A DNA stretch of 53,310 bases from Lachnospiraceae bacterium (GTDB lineage: Bacteria; Bacillota; Clostridia; Lachnospirales; Lachnospiraceae). Numbering within the stretch: position 1 is the stretch's first letter; every line of letters begins with the position of its first letter. Under the pieces are notes generated by a model that was given only the letters and a program-made list of their open reading frames with translations, was not told the origin of the DNA and searched no databases. A program made the translations under genes and the position numbers. Positions 24,860 through 33,580 of this stretch are shown here, piece after piece. The stretch spans positions 1 to 53,310 of the forward strand of contig SVFI01000015.1 of the NCBI GenBank assembly GCA_015056905.1. Direction: 5' to 3'.

Positions 24860-25442
24860 AGTTAAAACCTCCTATTTTCTGGCGAATAATATGTGCATGG
24901 GTAAAAACATAATAATACAAAAGCACGGCCAGTATATAGAAAACAATTCTTCCGACAATTGTATGGGCAATATAATAGGAATCATTGCCCCAAATCATAA
25001 TGATGACGCAGATGGTCGTGATTCGGATTACATTTGAGAAAAAAATGGCAATGCACCCAAGCACTGCGACGACAAATCTCTGCCAGATATCATACACCTG
25101 AAAAAATGCTATAAGCGCAACAAAAGCCATCATCTCTATGACACCGGAACATTCATAATCGATATAGAGAGACAACGCCTCTCCTGTCTTTTCGCATGTC
25201 ACAAACAAAATACTGTAATCATGGTACGACTCAAACAGTCCCGTGACCTCTCCCACAATTCCTGTCGCCGACGTCACAAGACTGACCAATGGCTGTACGA
25301 GTAGCGGTTCCAAAAAAATCATCATAAAGACAAACAAACCGACACTTCCCACCATATATCTGAAAAAATCAAGTTTACCGCGCTTAAATACACTCAGAGC
25401 ATATAGCCAGAGGACCACGCAGATAATCGCAAACACATTCAT
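24828..25442 (-). CDS. xrtG: Exosortase family protein XrtG
   Basis: A 204-residue membrane cysteine transpeptidase-like protein with about six membrane segments. The catalytic triad of exosortases is visible: Cys98 in DYECSGVIEM, Arg140 in FSNVIRITTI, and His160 in YYIAHTIVGR. Exosortases process C-terminal sorting signals of secreted proteins; XrtG is the Gram-positive branch. ATG 25442 forms a 4-base ATGA overlap with the stop of the sorting-signal protein just upstream, so enzyme and substrate are translated together. A longer frame to 25502 lies inside the upstream gene and is rejected. It is the central gene of the locus. Confidence 0.9.
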   Translation of the reverse strand: MNVFAIICVVLWLYALSVFKRGKLDFFRYMVGSVGLFVFMMIFLEPLLVQPLVSLVTSATGIVGEVTGLFESYHDYSILFVTCEKTGEALSLYIDYECSGVIEMMAFVALIAFFQVYDIWQRFVVAVLGCIAIFFSNVIRITTICVIIMIWGNDSYYIAHTIVGRIVFYILAVLLYYYVFTHAHIIRQKIGGFNYAGDHSSSDQ

Positions 25443-26137
25443 GAATAAGCCTGCTTTCTTCTTTTTTGACCATAAAGTGCTGCAAGCACAACCGCAAAGC
25501 AAAGCGCAATGCCTATGTAAGTTCCCGTGGAGCTTCCGACTACCGTCACTTTTTCCGGTCCGATGTTTGGACTGTAGAACTGAAGCGTCGCACCGTTTTC
25601 AATACTCGCCTCATCCATTCCGTAAAGAGGCGCAAGCTCGGAAATCTTCATGCGGAACTCAAAGCAGTCATTCGGGGAAGCCTCCGCAATCTTGACAACC
25701 GCTTCACCGAGTGCCACGGAAGCGCCGTCACGGAAGAAAACACCGAGATCGCTGCTGATTCCCCCCGGAAGTGCGTATACTTCCTCGTCCCAGTTAATGG
25801 TATTATCCGCATTGCGTTTACGTATAATGAAGCTTTTTGATACACCGTTGATGGTAAGTATAAGTTCATCAACCGGAATCTGCTGCTGATACAAATCACT
25901 CATGCGCACATGCACGTAGACATAGCCGTCACTGACAAGCATCGAACCGCCGTGATACTCATAAATGGTCCCCCCGGTATTATGGCTTCCGTACGTAATC
26001 ATAGTCTCCGGAATACCGGACCAGTCCTCACAGTAACCGTCAACCGCCGGTGACGCCACCACTGTCATAACCTCCGCCGACATGACGATCAAGAATGCAA
26101 TTAAAAATGCTGTGATACGCGCCATTTGATTTTTCAT
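25439..26137 (-). CDS. Secreted protein with Firmicu-CTERM-type C-terminal sorting tail (likely XrtG substrate)
   Basis: The 232-residue protein has an N-terminal signal peptide (MKNQMARITAFLIAFLIVMS...VVASPA). The mature part starts VDGYCEDWSGIPETMITYG and is rich in beta-strands, somewhat like CBM9/DOMON-type sugar-binding modules (VDG...DW..IP). The C-terminus is a tripartite sorting signal: a short GSSTGTY motif, a hydrophobic helix GIALCFAVVLAALYG, and a basic end QKRRKQAYS. This fits the Firmicu-CTERM class described next to XrtG. Two cysteines could form a disulfide. ATGA overlaps join it to both neighbours: the PTPS-related gene upstream and xrtG downstream. No other sorting-tail protein is visible in the window. 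Confidence 0.82.
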   Translation of the reverse strand: MKNQMARITAFLIAFLIVMSAEVMTVVASPAVDGYCEDWSGIPETMITYGSHNTGGTIYEYHGGSMLVSDGYVYVHVRMSDLYQQQIPVDELILTINGVSKSFIIRKRNADNTINWDEEVYALPGGISSDLGVFFRDGASVALGEAVVKIAEASPNDCFEFRMKISELAPLYGMDEASIENGATLQFYSPNIGPEKVTVVGSSTGTYIGIALCFAVVLAALYGQKRRKQAYS

Positions 26138-29115
26138 AACACATCACTCCTTTTATCCCTATGAAAAGATATCATGCACATAAATAATAAAACGAAACCA
26201 AGCAGTGACACTGCCATTCCCTGTGTGAAATACGGATAGTGCATACGAATGACCGTAGTGCCTTCTCCGACCGTAATCATATGGTTTCTTGTCTCATATT
26301 CCCCGTCTGACTCAAATATATCGGAAATGTCTGCCAAGGTCGTTCCCACGCCGTCCTTCGGGCTTTCGATTACAATCCTGTCATTCTCATACTCCACACG
26401 AAGCGGGACAATTTCCCGTTCAGGATACTCATCCTCCGCTATACCAAACACTTCGCCGACAAGTTCTCTTGCCGCCGCGTCATTGGTAAGCTCGGTGTAA
26501 TATATAAAATTATAACCTAAAAATACAATATTGTCATTGTCTGCCGTACCTGAAAATGCAAGTTCTTTATTATTTATACTGCTTTTTCCTGTTATCTGCT
26601 TTAGACCAATCAGGTAATTCGCTTTCCATTCTTTGTACGCTTCCGGAAAACCGGCTGTTTTGTACTGCTTACCCCGGTACTCAATCACCGGGAAACTGTT
26701 ATGATATGTGATGGTCTGCACGGATACCCCAAGCAGCTCTTGCAGATTCGACTCGCGGTCCACAGGAATCTTATTCATGTCGATATAAATCCTGACTCCC
26801 TCCTCCGCCAGTGCCGTCAGCATCGCTTCCGCTTCTTCCTTATCGTCATATGTAAAATCACTCAGATAAATACACTCGTATCCCCCGAGTTCCTCGAGCG
26901 TATACTCGCTGAGATTGTCCGATTTCCCTTCCTCAAAAGAAGGATACAAAAGCGCAATCTGTTTCGCCGCATTTCCGACAGCAAGATACGGATAATCGGA
27001 GACAACTCCGTAACACTCCGGAGTTTCTTTATGAAACAGAATGTTCTCCTCGTTTCTTTCCTCAACTGCATAACCGAAACGCTCACCGCTCTGTATCAAT
27101 ACCTCGACGTCTGCCTCCTCGTTTTGGAGATTGTCAATCACAAACACAAGGGTGTCGGTCCCCATCTCAATACACCTGTCAAACACATAATCGTATTTTC
27201 CGGTTTCCACCGCAGTATTGAGCATCACAATATTCTCCGCAGTCCGCGCGCCTTCCCATCCGGCCCCGAACATATAAAGAACCTTGCGACCGGTTCCGGC
27301 TGCGTAATACGGAGCAAACGCCCCGTAACCGCTTAAATCAAACACGGTCATTCTCTGCCCGGTCAGTTCTTTTGCCCGGTGCATCAGCACTTTTTCCCCA
27401 TAAATATCATTCTTCTGTGTCATCGTCATCACATTTTCCGTACCGCTGTAAAGATAACGCACAACCGGAATGCAGTCGAGCACAAGAAGCAGACACAAAA
27501 ACACAACGAAATGTCGTTTTAATCCTTTCCACAAAAGGAATGCTGCCATGACAAACGAAAGGGCAAGCGATACAAAACGCATCATCCACAAGTATGAACT
27601 AAACGGCAGTTTACTCAAAATATCATAAGAGGAATTTGTCGTCAGCAAAAATATAATCAGACCGACAGCAAACCCAGGCAGTGTTTCTCTGCTTCCGAGA
27701 AAAATCCCAAGCACGCAGAGCAGAAACAATGAAAGTCCGAAATAAAACAACGTTTCTCCATTCCATGCCGGAAACGGATTGATCGACAAAAGCGCATTTT
27801 GGAAAAATCCTTCCATAACCTGATTGTTGGAACCGCCTGCACCGCTGCCATGAAATGAAGGCATCATCCAAATGCCCGCAAGAAGCATTCCGCACAGTAC
27901 ACAAAGCAATACAGGTCCAATGATTTTGTAATTTTTATGTACCTTTCCGTATATGAGCAGGTAAATCAAAAGTACCGCGACGAGCATAAGCGTGGTGCCG
28001 ATGTGGCAAAAGGTAATAATCGAAAACAAAAGCGCCGTCTTGCAGAAATTCCACGCACTTTTCTTTGTTGCCATATCATGCACAAAGCAAATCAGCAACG
28101 GCAGAAGCGCGTTGATGAGCGCGCGCGGAAGATTTCCGTCATAAAAAATAACTTTCATGTTCTCCGGAAGGAAAAACCAGATGCATCCGACAAACAACCC
28201 CATTCCGATGCGGGAGAGCCGTCGTCCGAACATCAGCCATCCGACAGCCCCTGTCACAAACAAAAGGCCGACATATCCGATATACCCTGCAAAAATATCA
28301 CCGCCGAGCCACTCCGTAAAAGCAAGCACATAAAGCGGCAGCGGTCCCCAGTAACGCATAATCTCCACTCCGTTGTACCAGTACGGGTCATAAAGCGGGA
28401 AAAAATTCCCCTCTCTGAGGTTTTGTAAAATAATATCTCCTCTGTACAAATGGCAATAGGTATCCGAACCCGAAGGATAGTTTCCCCATCCCTTCAGTAC
28501 ATACATAATTGCAATCGCAAATACCGTAACAAAACCAAGCGAAATCACAAAAGCAATTACGGACTTTTTACCGCCTTCTGCGTGACTGACATCCCGCTCC
28601 GCCATCTTTGGCACTTCTTTCTCCTCATCTTTTTGCACTTTTTCCTTCACCGGTTCCGGGCTTCGAACTACTTTGACTTCCTCTGAAGGGCGTTCAAATT
28701 CCATCACGTCATAAAATGCATTCGGAAGCGCACCGAGCCTGTTTACGTCTGCATCTAAAATCCGGTCCGAAACCGAATACATACGGATTGGGTTCTCAAA
28801 AATATCAAGACGCACCAAGTCAAACTGTAACTCTTTAAGTTTATCGTACCAAAGGTCGTAAAACGTATCCCCGATGCTCTCCAGTGTCGTTGAACGTCCA
28901 TGAAACAGCTCCGTCTCATGAAGGTAACAATCCTGATAAGGCGTCAACCATTCGTTTACGTTTCTCTCAATATCATTGAAATAGTCCATCTGCTCATTGA
29001 GGTCATGCAAATATAACACAATCGTAAACGTGTGAAAATGCGCATTGTCAATGTTATTTTCAACATTGGAATGAGCCGCATTAAATTCAAATTTGAGTTT
29101 ATATCCGCGAAACAA
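26134..29115 (-). CDS. PTPS-related large membrane protein of the exosortase G locus
   Basis: A 993-residue fusion. Residues 1-130 are a second pterin-synthase-like domain with His15 (FNAAHSNVEN) and His26/His28 (DNAHFHTFTI), again without the catalytic cysteine. After a charged linker and a membrane segment at about 185-205, GSDTYCHLYRGDIILQNLRE begins a polytopic part of some 10-12 helices resembling YfhO/GT-C-type glycosyltransferases, as in the Pfam PTPS_related family. Residues 590-960 are mostly extracytoplasmic, and a final membrane helix ends the protein. The start is TTG (29113-29115) with a perfect AAAGGAGG 8 bases upstream. It is the first gene of the operon. It may transfer a lipid-linked sugar outside the cell; this is inferred. 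Confidence 0.82.
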   Translation of the reverse strand: MFRGYKLKFEFNAAHSNVENNIDNAHFHTFTIVLYLHDLNEQMDYFNDIERNVNEWLTPYQDCYLHETELFHGRSTTLESIGDTFYDLWYDKLKELQFDLVRLDIFENPIRMYSVSDRILDADVNRLGALPNAFYDVMEFERPSEEVKVVRSPEPVKEKVQKDEEKEVPKMAERDVSHAEGGKKSVIAFVISLGFVTVFAIAIMYVLKGWGNYPSGSDTYCHLYRGDIILQNLREGNFFPLYDPYWYNGVEIMRYWGPLPLYVLAFTEWLGGDIFAGYIGYVGLLFVTGAVGWLMFGRRLSRIGMGLFVGCIWFFLPENMKVIFYDGNLPRALINALLPLLICFVHDMATKKSAWNFCKTALLFSIITFCHIGTTLMLVAVLLIYLLIYGKVHKNYKIIGPVLLCVLCGMLLAGIWMMPSFHGSGAGGSNNQVMEGFFQNALLSINPFPAWNGETLFYFGLSLFLLCVLGIFLGSRETLPGFAVGLIIFLLTTNSSYDILSKLPFSSYLWMMRFVSLALSFVMAAFLLWKGLKRHFVVFLCLLLVLDCIPVVRYLYSGTENVMTMTQKNDIYGEKVLMHRAKELTGQRMTVFDLSGYGAFAPYYAAGTGRKVLYMFGAGWEGARTAENIVMLNTAVETGKYDYVFDRCIEMGTDTLVFVIDNLQNEEADVEVLIQSGERFGYAVEERNEENILFHKETPECYGVVSDYPYLAVGNAAKQIALLYPSFEEGKSDNLSEYTLEELGGYECIYLSDFTYDDKEEAEAMLTALAEEGVRIYIDMNKIPVDRESNLQELLGVSVQTITYHNSFPVIEYRGKQYKTAGFPEAYKEWKANYLIGLKQITGKSSINNKELAFSGTADNDNIVFLGYNFIYYTELTNDAAARELVGEVFGIAEDEYPEREIVPLRVEYENDRIVIESPKDGVGTTLADISDIFESDGEYETRNHMITVGEGTTVIRMHYPYFTQGMAVSLLGFVLLFMCMISFHRDKRSDVL

Positions 29116-29150
29116 TGGCGACGCCTCCTTTCATCACAATTTAAAAGATT

Positions 29151-29159
29151 ATTATACCA
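29151..29159 (-). promoter_or_regulatory. Predicted extended -10 promoter of the exosortase G operon
   Basis: TGGTATAAT on the minus strand is a perfect TGn-TATAAT extended -10. The -35 region (TTCCTT at 17 bases) is poor, which extended -10 promoters tolerate. It sits between the S8 protease stop and the first gene of the locus. Confidence 0.55.
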
Positions 29160-29171
29160 TATTTTCAGTCA

Positions 29172-30893
29172 TTAAGGAATACTTTCCGACACGCAGAGTG
29201 CTCCCCACCCAGCCATATCATTCGGCCAGTTTTCAAACCCGGAAAGCTGCCTTGCACCTCGTATGAAATATGCTTTTACCTTTTCAGCATATAAATAAGG
29301 GTCATTTCCGCGCACAATTCCCCACTCCATAAGAAGTGCCGCCGCTGCTGTCACAAACGGCGTAGCGTAAGATGTTCCGCTCACCGTCTCCGTTCCCATC
29401 TGCGTCTGCACCTGGATATTGACTCCCGGAGCCACAATCTCCGGCTTTGCAAGCCCTTCTCCGATATCTGTTGCATTCATCACAAATCCCCGCCCCGAAA
29501 AATCTGCATACGCTCCAAAAAATGTCTGGTACGCCCCCACCGTAATCACCTTCTCCGCCGTAGCCGGAATCGTGAGTGTCACACTCGGACTAGGGACAAA
29601 AAAACGTGTTGCAGTGCTGCGGATAACCTCTGACGGCATATACATCTGCACATTCCCGTTCACAATTTTCTCTGCATCAAAAACAATCTGCCACACGCCT
29701 TGGTTTACATAATCTTCTTCCGGAACAAAATCAATATAGACTTCTTCCTTGGTGCGATACGGCTGCGGAGCCCCGCTGTAAATAAGCAGTCTGGTCTGTT
29801 CCAGTACTGCCTGCTGAGAACCTCCGTCCGTCCGGCGCTGTAAAATTCTATAGTTCTCCCCTGCCGGCGAAACAAGTTCCACCTCAAACAAATCTGCATA
29901 ATTTTTCCATATCTGAAGTGATAATCCGGTCTCATAGTTACCGACAGCAAACTCAACACGCTGTACCTGCTGCACATTTCCTGAAAAATGCCCCGCAGAC
30001 GCCCCCTCATTTCCACTGCCGACGCAGATGACGTTTTGTCCGATTTCGGATATGTTATTAACAAAACGCTCCAAAAGTGAAGTTCCATCATGCGAACCGT
30101 ACGTATTTCCGTAGCTTAAGTTAATTGCAACCGGTCTGCTTACCTGCGTTGCCTTTCTTACGACATATGTAAACGCACGCATAAGACTGGTTGTCGCCGG
30201 ATAACTTTCCTGATTTGTCACATCGAGCTTTACAATAAGAAATCTGCTTCCCGGAGCCCCCTGTGCAGCAATGGCCGCCACCTTTGTTCCGTGCCCCGTC
30301 ACATCAACCGACAAAGGCTGTGCATTTTCGTCCGCCAAATTCGCATCAATTTGCTCCTGCGTATACTCCACTCCCGTCACAAACCCCTCCGGCGGACGCG
30401 CCCCGTTCCCCGTTTCCGGCTCTTTTCCCTGATCCCACAAAAAATCAATTCTGCTCCTCCCGTCTGCCGCTCTGAACACAGGAAGGCTGTAATCAATACC
30501 GGAATCTATCACAGCGATATAGACACCCTCCCCGCTAAGACCTCTTCCGTCCGGGCCTGCTGCCAGAACATCGGTAAAACAAGACGCAGAAAGAGAGGTT
30601 TCCACCTGCGGAAAAATCCGTTTTGGTTTCTCTATATACTCAATTTCTTCCAATTCCGAAAACGCCGGGATAAGATATTCCGGAAGTGTTACAATCGCAT
30701 AACCTGCAATGAGCTCCTCAATGCTGATTTCCTCCGATGCGTATCGCGACAAATCCCCCGAATACTTTACGATAAGTTCCCACTTTTGCAACCTGCTGTC
30801 AAATCCTGTGCTCAGATTTTCCGAGTCCATCCGAATCTGTTCATCAACCCCAAGTGCAAGATTTAACTGATTTTCGAGTTTTTGATTTTCCAT
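29172..30893 (-). CDS. S8 family subtilisin-like serine protease (Csp-like)
   Basis: A 573-residue subtilase with an intact triad: Asp130 (YIAVIDSGIDYS), His201 (DVTGHGTKVAAI) and Ser508 (GTSYATPFVTAAAAL), plus the oxyanion Asn in VGSGNEGASAG. An N-terminal prodomain-like region (residues 1-100) precedes the catalytic part, and a jelly-roll-like insert (about 330-480) separates Asn and Ser, as in the clostridial Csp germination proteases. No signal peptide is seen, also as in Csp. Its role here is unknown; spore germination or intracellular processing are options. ATG 30893 is preferred (weak GGATGG site); a longer frame reaches 31040 and would overlap the divergent AraC gene. Confidence 0.9.
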   Translation of the reverse strand: MENQKLENQLNLALGVDEQIRMDSENLSTGFDSRLQKWELIVKYSGDLSRYASEEISIEELIAGYAIVTLPEYLIPAFSELEEIEYIEKPKRIFPQVETSLSASCFTDVLAAGPDGRGLSGEGVYIAVIDSGIDYSLPVFRAADGRSRIDFLWDQGKEPETGNGARPPEGFVTGVEYTQEQIDANLADENAQPLSVDVTGHGTKVAAIAAQGAPGSRFLIVKLDVTNQESYPATTSLMRAFTYVVRKATQVSRPVAINLSYGNTYGSHDGTSLLERFVNNISEIGQNVICVGSGNEGASAGHFSGNVQQVQRVEFAVGNYETGLSLQIWKNYADLFEVELVSPAGENYRILQRRTDGGSQQAVLEQTRLLIYSGAPQPYRTKEEVYIDFVPEEDYVNQGVWQIVFDAEKIVNGNVQMYMPSEVIRSTATRFFVPSPSVTLTIPATAEKVITVGAYQTFFGAYADFSGRGFVMNATDIGEGLAKPEIVAPGVNIQVQTQMGTETVSGTSYATPFVTAAAALLMEWGIVRGNDPYLYAEKVKAYFIRGARQLSGFENWPNDMAGWGALCVSESIP

Positions 30894-31022
30894 ATCAAAC
30901 CATCCGTTCTGCATTATTATCAGTTTATTCAAAAACAGATTTTTTGTTTTCCATTTACGGCTATTTTGTGATAGGATATGGGTAACCGAAAGAAAGGAGC
31001 GCAGATACCTGCGATGTGATAT

Positions 31023-32045
31023 ATGACACCGAAAAATCAAGACTTGGCCATTTCGGTCCGGGAAGACTTATACGAAACCAAACAGCATGGTGCCCCTGGT
31101 TATCCGCTCGCCCTGTACGAAGTTGATTCGAGAAACATGCATTTGGAACTCGTACATTGGCATTGGCATGAGGAACTCGAATTTGTTTCCGTCACAAGCG
31201 GCGCAGCACGCTTTTTTGTCGGCGATGTCTGCTATGTGCTCTCTGCCGGCGATTGCCTTATGATTAATCAAAATGTACTGCACCGAGTGAAGGCATACCA
31301 GGATTTCGACTGCAAATACTACTCTGTCGTTTTTCATCCATCCCTGATTTTTGACCCGGCCAACACAGAGCTTCGCGAGAAATACCTCATTCCGGTCATC
31401 TCACATCCGCAGATGAAACATTTCATCCTTAAAAGTGATGACGAAAATGCAGTTCCTATTGCTAACATATTGAAAAAAATTATTCTTGTAAATAATCTCA
31501 GTGAATTCGGCTATGAAATCGTCACCAAAGGACTCTTATGTGAACTTTGGGAACATGCAATCAAGGGATCGTTGCACCGTATCAATTCCGCGGATTATAT
31601 TGCAGATTCTCAAGCAATTTTGGATGAGGAACGCATCAAAGGCGCCCTCACCTATATCGCCGCTCACTATGCAGAACCGATTGCACTGCAGGACATTGCG
31701 GATTCCGTACATATCAGCAAGAGTGAGTGCTGCCGGTGTTTCAAGCGCCGACTTCAGATTACTCCGTTTGATTATCTGATTAAATACAGAATTTATTCTG
31801 CCACCATTTTAATGGTACAACACTCCGGTAAGGTTTCTGTCTCCGAAATCGCTTTAAAAACCGGATTTAATTCAAGCAGTTATTTCAACAAAATGTTCCG
31901 CAAGTACATCGGCTGTACGCCGACACAGTTCCGTAAAACAGCAGGCGGAGACCTTGAAAATATTCAAAAAATTATGGAGAGACACATCCACCCACAGGAT
32001 GCGGGTATCTTAAATGAGCTAATATCAAAAAGACGACCGGACTAA
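31023..32045 (+). CDS. AraC-family transcriptional regulator
   Basis: The 340 residues have an N-terminal cupin sensing domain (HWHWHEELEFVSVTSGAARF, LSAGDCLMINQNVLHRV) and a C-terminal double helix-turn-helix (ALQDIADSVHISKSECCRCF; VSVSEIALKTGFNSSSYFNK followed by FRKYIGCTPTQFRK). The ligand is probably a small sugar or related metabolite, which cannot be told from sequence. It is divergent from the S8 protease gene with 129 bp between the starts. The only ATG consistent with the frame is at 31023; an AAAGGAG at 30992 is too far for it, so the ribosome site is weak. A strong bidirectional terminator follows. Confidence 0.92.
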   Translation: MTPKNQDLAISVREDLYETKQHGAPGYPLALYEVDSRNMHLELVHWHWHEELEFVSVTSGAARFFVGDVCYVLSAGDCLMINQNVLHRVKAYQDFDCKYYSVVFHPSLIFDPANTELREKYLIPVISHPQMKHFILKSDDENAVPIANILKKIILVNNLSEFGYEIVTKGLLCELWEHAIKGSLHRINSADYIADSQAILDEERIKGALTYIAAHYAEPIALQDIADSVHISKSECCRCFKRRLQITPFDYLIKYRIYSATILMVQHSGKVSVSEIALKTGFNSSSYFNKMFRKYIGCTPTQFRKTAGGDLENIQKIMERHIHPQDAGILNELISKRRPD

Positions 32046-32066
32046 ACAGTCCTCCGGTCGTCTTTT
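32027..32066. terminator. Bidirectional terminator between AraC and GNAT genes
   Basis: AAAAGACGACCGG pairs with CCGGTCGTCTTTT over 13 bp, with T-tracts on both strands, between convergent genes. Confidence 0.88.
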
Positions 32067-32076
32067 CTATTCGTTT

Positions 32077-32559
32077 TTATATTCTTTTCTCATAACAAAA
32101 CCATGTATGATCATACATGGATATCTCACCGCGGTTCTCGAACCGAAGCTTGGCATAACTGGCAAGCGCTGCCGGATTCCCCGGGCTGACAAGGAAATGA
32201 ATCCCCTGATAGCCGCGTCTTTTTAATTCTTCCATAAGACACAGGAGCATCTCTCTTGCAACACCGCCGTTTTGCATGTCCTTTCGCACTGCGAGTCGCG
32301 CAGCCTCCCTCGCATTTTCAACCGTCCAATTAGGAAGCGCATCTACCTGCTCATCCGAATCAATGGAGATAGTTGCCGCAATTCCTTTCTCATCCTTTAC
32401 CAGAAAGAGATTCCCCTGACGGATATCCATAGCAACATGCTCCTCTCCCGGATACTCTTGACTCCATGTACACCCTTCCGTCCCGATAAACGAACGGTAA
32501 AAGTTTAAAATCTCCTCCGCTTCCTCCTTGTGCGCTTCGCGAAAACATTCTTTTATCAT
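32077..32559 (-). CDS. GNAT family N-acetyltransferase
   Basis: A 160-residue acyl-CoA N-acyltransferase. The acetyl-CoA loop region is AARLAVRKDMQNGGVAREML (R-x-x-x-x-G-G-x-A, motif A), followed by KRRGYQGIHFLVSPGNPAAL and the C-terminal FENRGEISMYDHTW. The acceptor is unknown. ATG 32559 has GGAGA at a good distance; a GTG at 32577 would overlap the stop of the previous gene. It is the last gene of a cupin-flavoprotein-GNAT group. Confidence 0.85.
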   Translation of the reverse strand: MIKECFREAHKEEAEEILNFYRSFIGTEGCTWSQEYPGEEHVAMDIRQGNLFLVKDEKGIAATISIDSDEQVDALPNWTVENAREAARLAVRKDMQNGGVAREMLLCLMEELKRRGYQGIHFLVSPGNPAALASYAKLRFENRGEISMYDHTWFCYEKRI

Positions 32560-32576
32560 GTCTCTCTCCCCAGACA

Positions 32577-33203
32577 CTAGCGTATGAAACTTGTCTTGTG
32601 TGTATATTCATTGCCCGGAACCGAAATCCCTGCCTGTTTTCCTGCCTCAATGCACTTGAGCATCCATGCCATATTGCGGGCAAGATTTCTCATAACCTGA
32701 AGACCTTCCTCATCCTGCCGCACTTCCTCAGGCGTGTTTCCGTGCACCATATTCCAATAGGAAGATGAAACCACAGGCATCTCCGCAATCGTAAAATATT
32801 TGTTCAGCACGTCCACAGACGCTGTCGTTCCTGCTCTTCTTGCGGAGGCAATCGCTGCTCCCGGTTTGTGCATGAACACTTTTTTGGAAGCATAGAACAT
32901 GCGGTCAAGCACACTCAAAATTCTTCCGCTGGGATGCGCATAATAAACCGGTGTTCCGAAAATAAATCCGTCACATTCCTTGGCTTTTTCGATAATCTCG
33001 TTGACAATGTCATCGCCGAACATACAATAGTTATCCAGCTTTGCGCAACCATGACAGCCGATGCAGTCCCTGATTTCCTCTCCGCCGACGCAGATAATTT
33101 CCGCCTCGATGCCCTCCTGCTGCAATGTTACTGCGATTTCCGTCAGCGCTTCATTGGTACAACCGTTTGGTTTCGAACTTCCGTTTATTAATAATACTTT
33201 CAT
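32577..33203 (-). CDS. Flavodoxin-fold NAD(P)H-dependent FMN reductase / iron-sulfur flavoprotein-like
   Basis: 208 residues with the flavodoxin-like FMN phosphate loop at the start (VLLINGSSKPNGCTNEAL) and the FMN ring loop GFIFGTPVYYAHPSGRILSV. A compact cysteine motif, DCIGCHGCAKLDNYC, matches the C-x-x-C-x-x-C-x(5-7)-C cluster site of iron-sulfur flavoproteins, so a 4Fe-4S cluster is possible. It likely reduces quinones, nitro compounds or oxidants in the cytoplasm. It follows the cupin gene by 27 bp and precedes the GNAT gene by 17 bp. Confidence 0.88.
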   Translation of the reverse strand: MKVLLINGSSKPNGCTNEALTEIAVTLQQEGIEAEIICVGGEEIRDCIGCHGCAKLDNYCMFGDDIVNEIIEKAKECDGFIFGTPVYYAHPSGRILSVLDRMFYASKKVFMHKPGAAIASARRAGTTASVDVLNKYFTIAEMPVVSSSYWNMVHGNTPEEVRQDEEGLQVMRNLARNMAWMLKCIEAGKQAGISVPGNEYTHKTSFIR

Positions 33204-33230
33204 TTCTTCCTCTTCCTTTTACCTATATTC

Positions 33231-33560
33231 TTATTGTTCTATGACTGCCGCATAAAAACAAAGGTCCTCTTGGCTATCATTTATAAGCGTGTGCGCATGG
33301 TCTTTCGGACAAAACAATGCCATCCCTTTACAGACAACATGTTCCTTTCCGTCGTCTACCACCATTCCTGTGCCTGACGTAATAAAAATCACTTCACAAT
33401 CCGTCTCATGTGTATGAAGTCCGATGGACGCTCCCGGAACAAGACGCCCCTGCATAATTTTATGATTTCCTTCCGTAAACATTTTGACATTATACTGCTT
33501 TTCGCCGCCCTTGAAATTCGGCAACGCTTTTTCTTCCATTTCCGCAAATGGTATTATCAT
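33231..33560 (-). CDS. Small cupin-domain protein
   Basis: 109 residues forming a single cupin barrel: PGASIGLHTHETDCEVIFIT has the G(X)5HXH(X)3,4E metal motif (His-x-His...Glu), and GMALFCPKDHAHTLIN the second motif with its His. Single cupins of this type are metal-dependent isomerases, dioxygenases or binding proteins; the substrate is not evident. AGGAGG lies 8 bases before the ATG. It sits 20 bp downstream of the GAF-GGDEF gene and upstream of the flavoprotein gene. Confidence 0.88.
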   Translation of the reverse strand: MIIPFAEMEEKALPNFKGGEKQYNVKMFTEGNHKIMQGRLVPGASIGLHTHETDCEVIFITSGTGMVVDDGKEHVVCKGMALFCPKDHAHTLINDSQEDLCFYAAVIEQ

Positions 33561-33580
33561 TCCAGTTACCTCCTGCTAAC

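Noticed and set aside
24281..24865. 194-residue plus-strand ORF opposite the exosortase-associated glycosyltransferase
   Set aside because: Antisense shadow; no motif or ribosome site.
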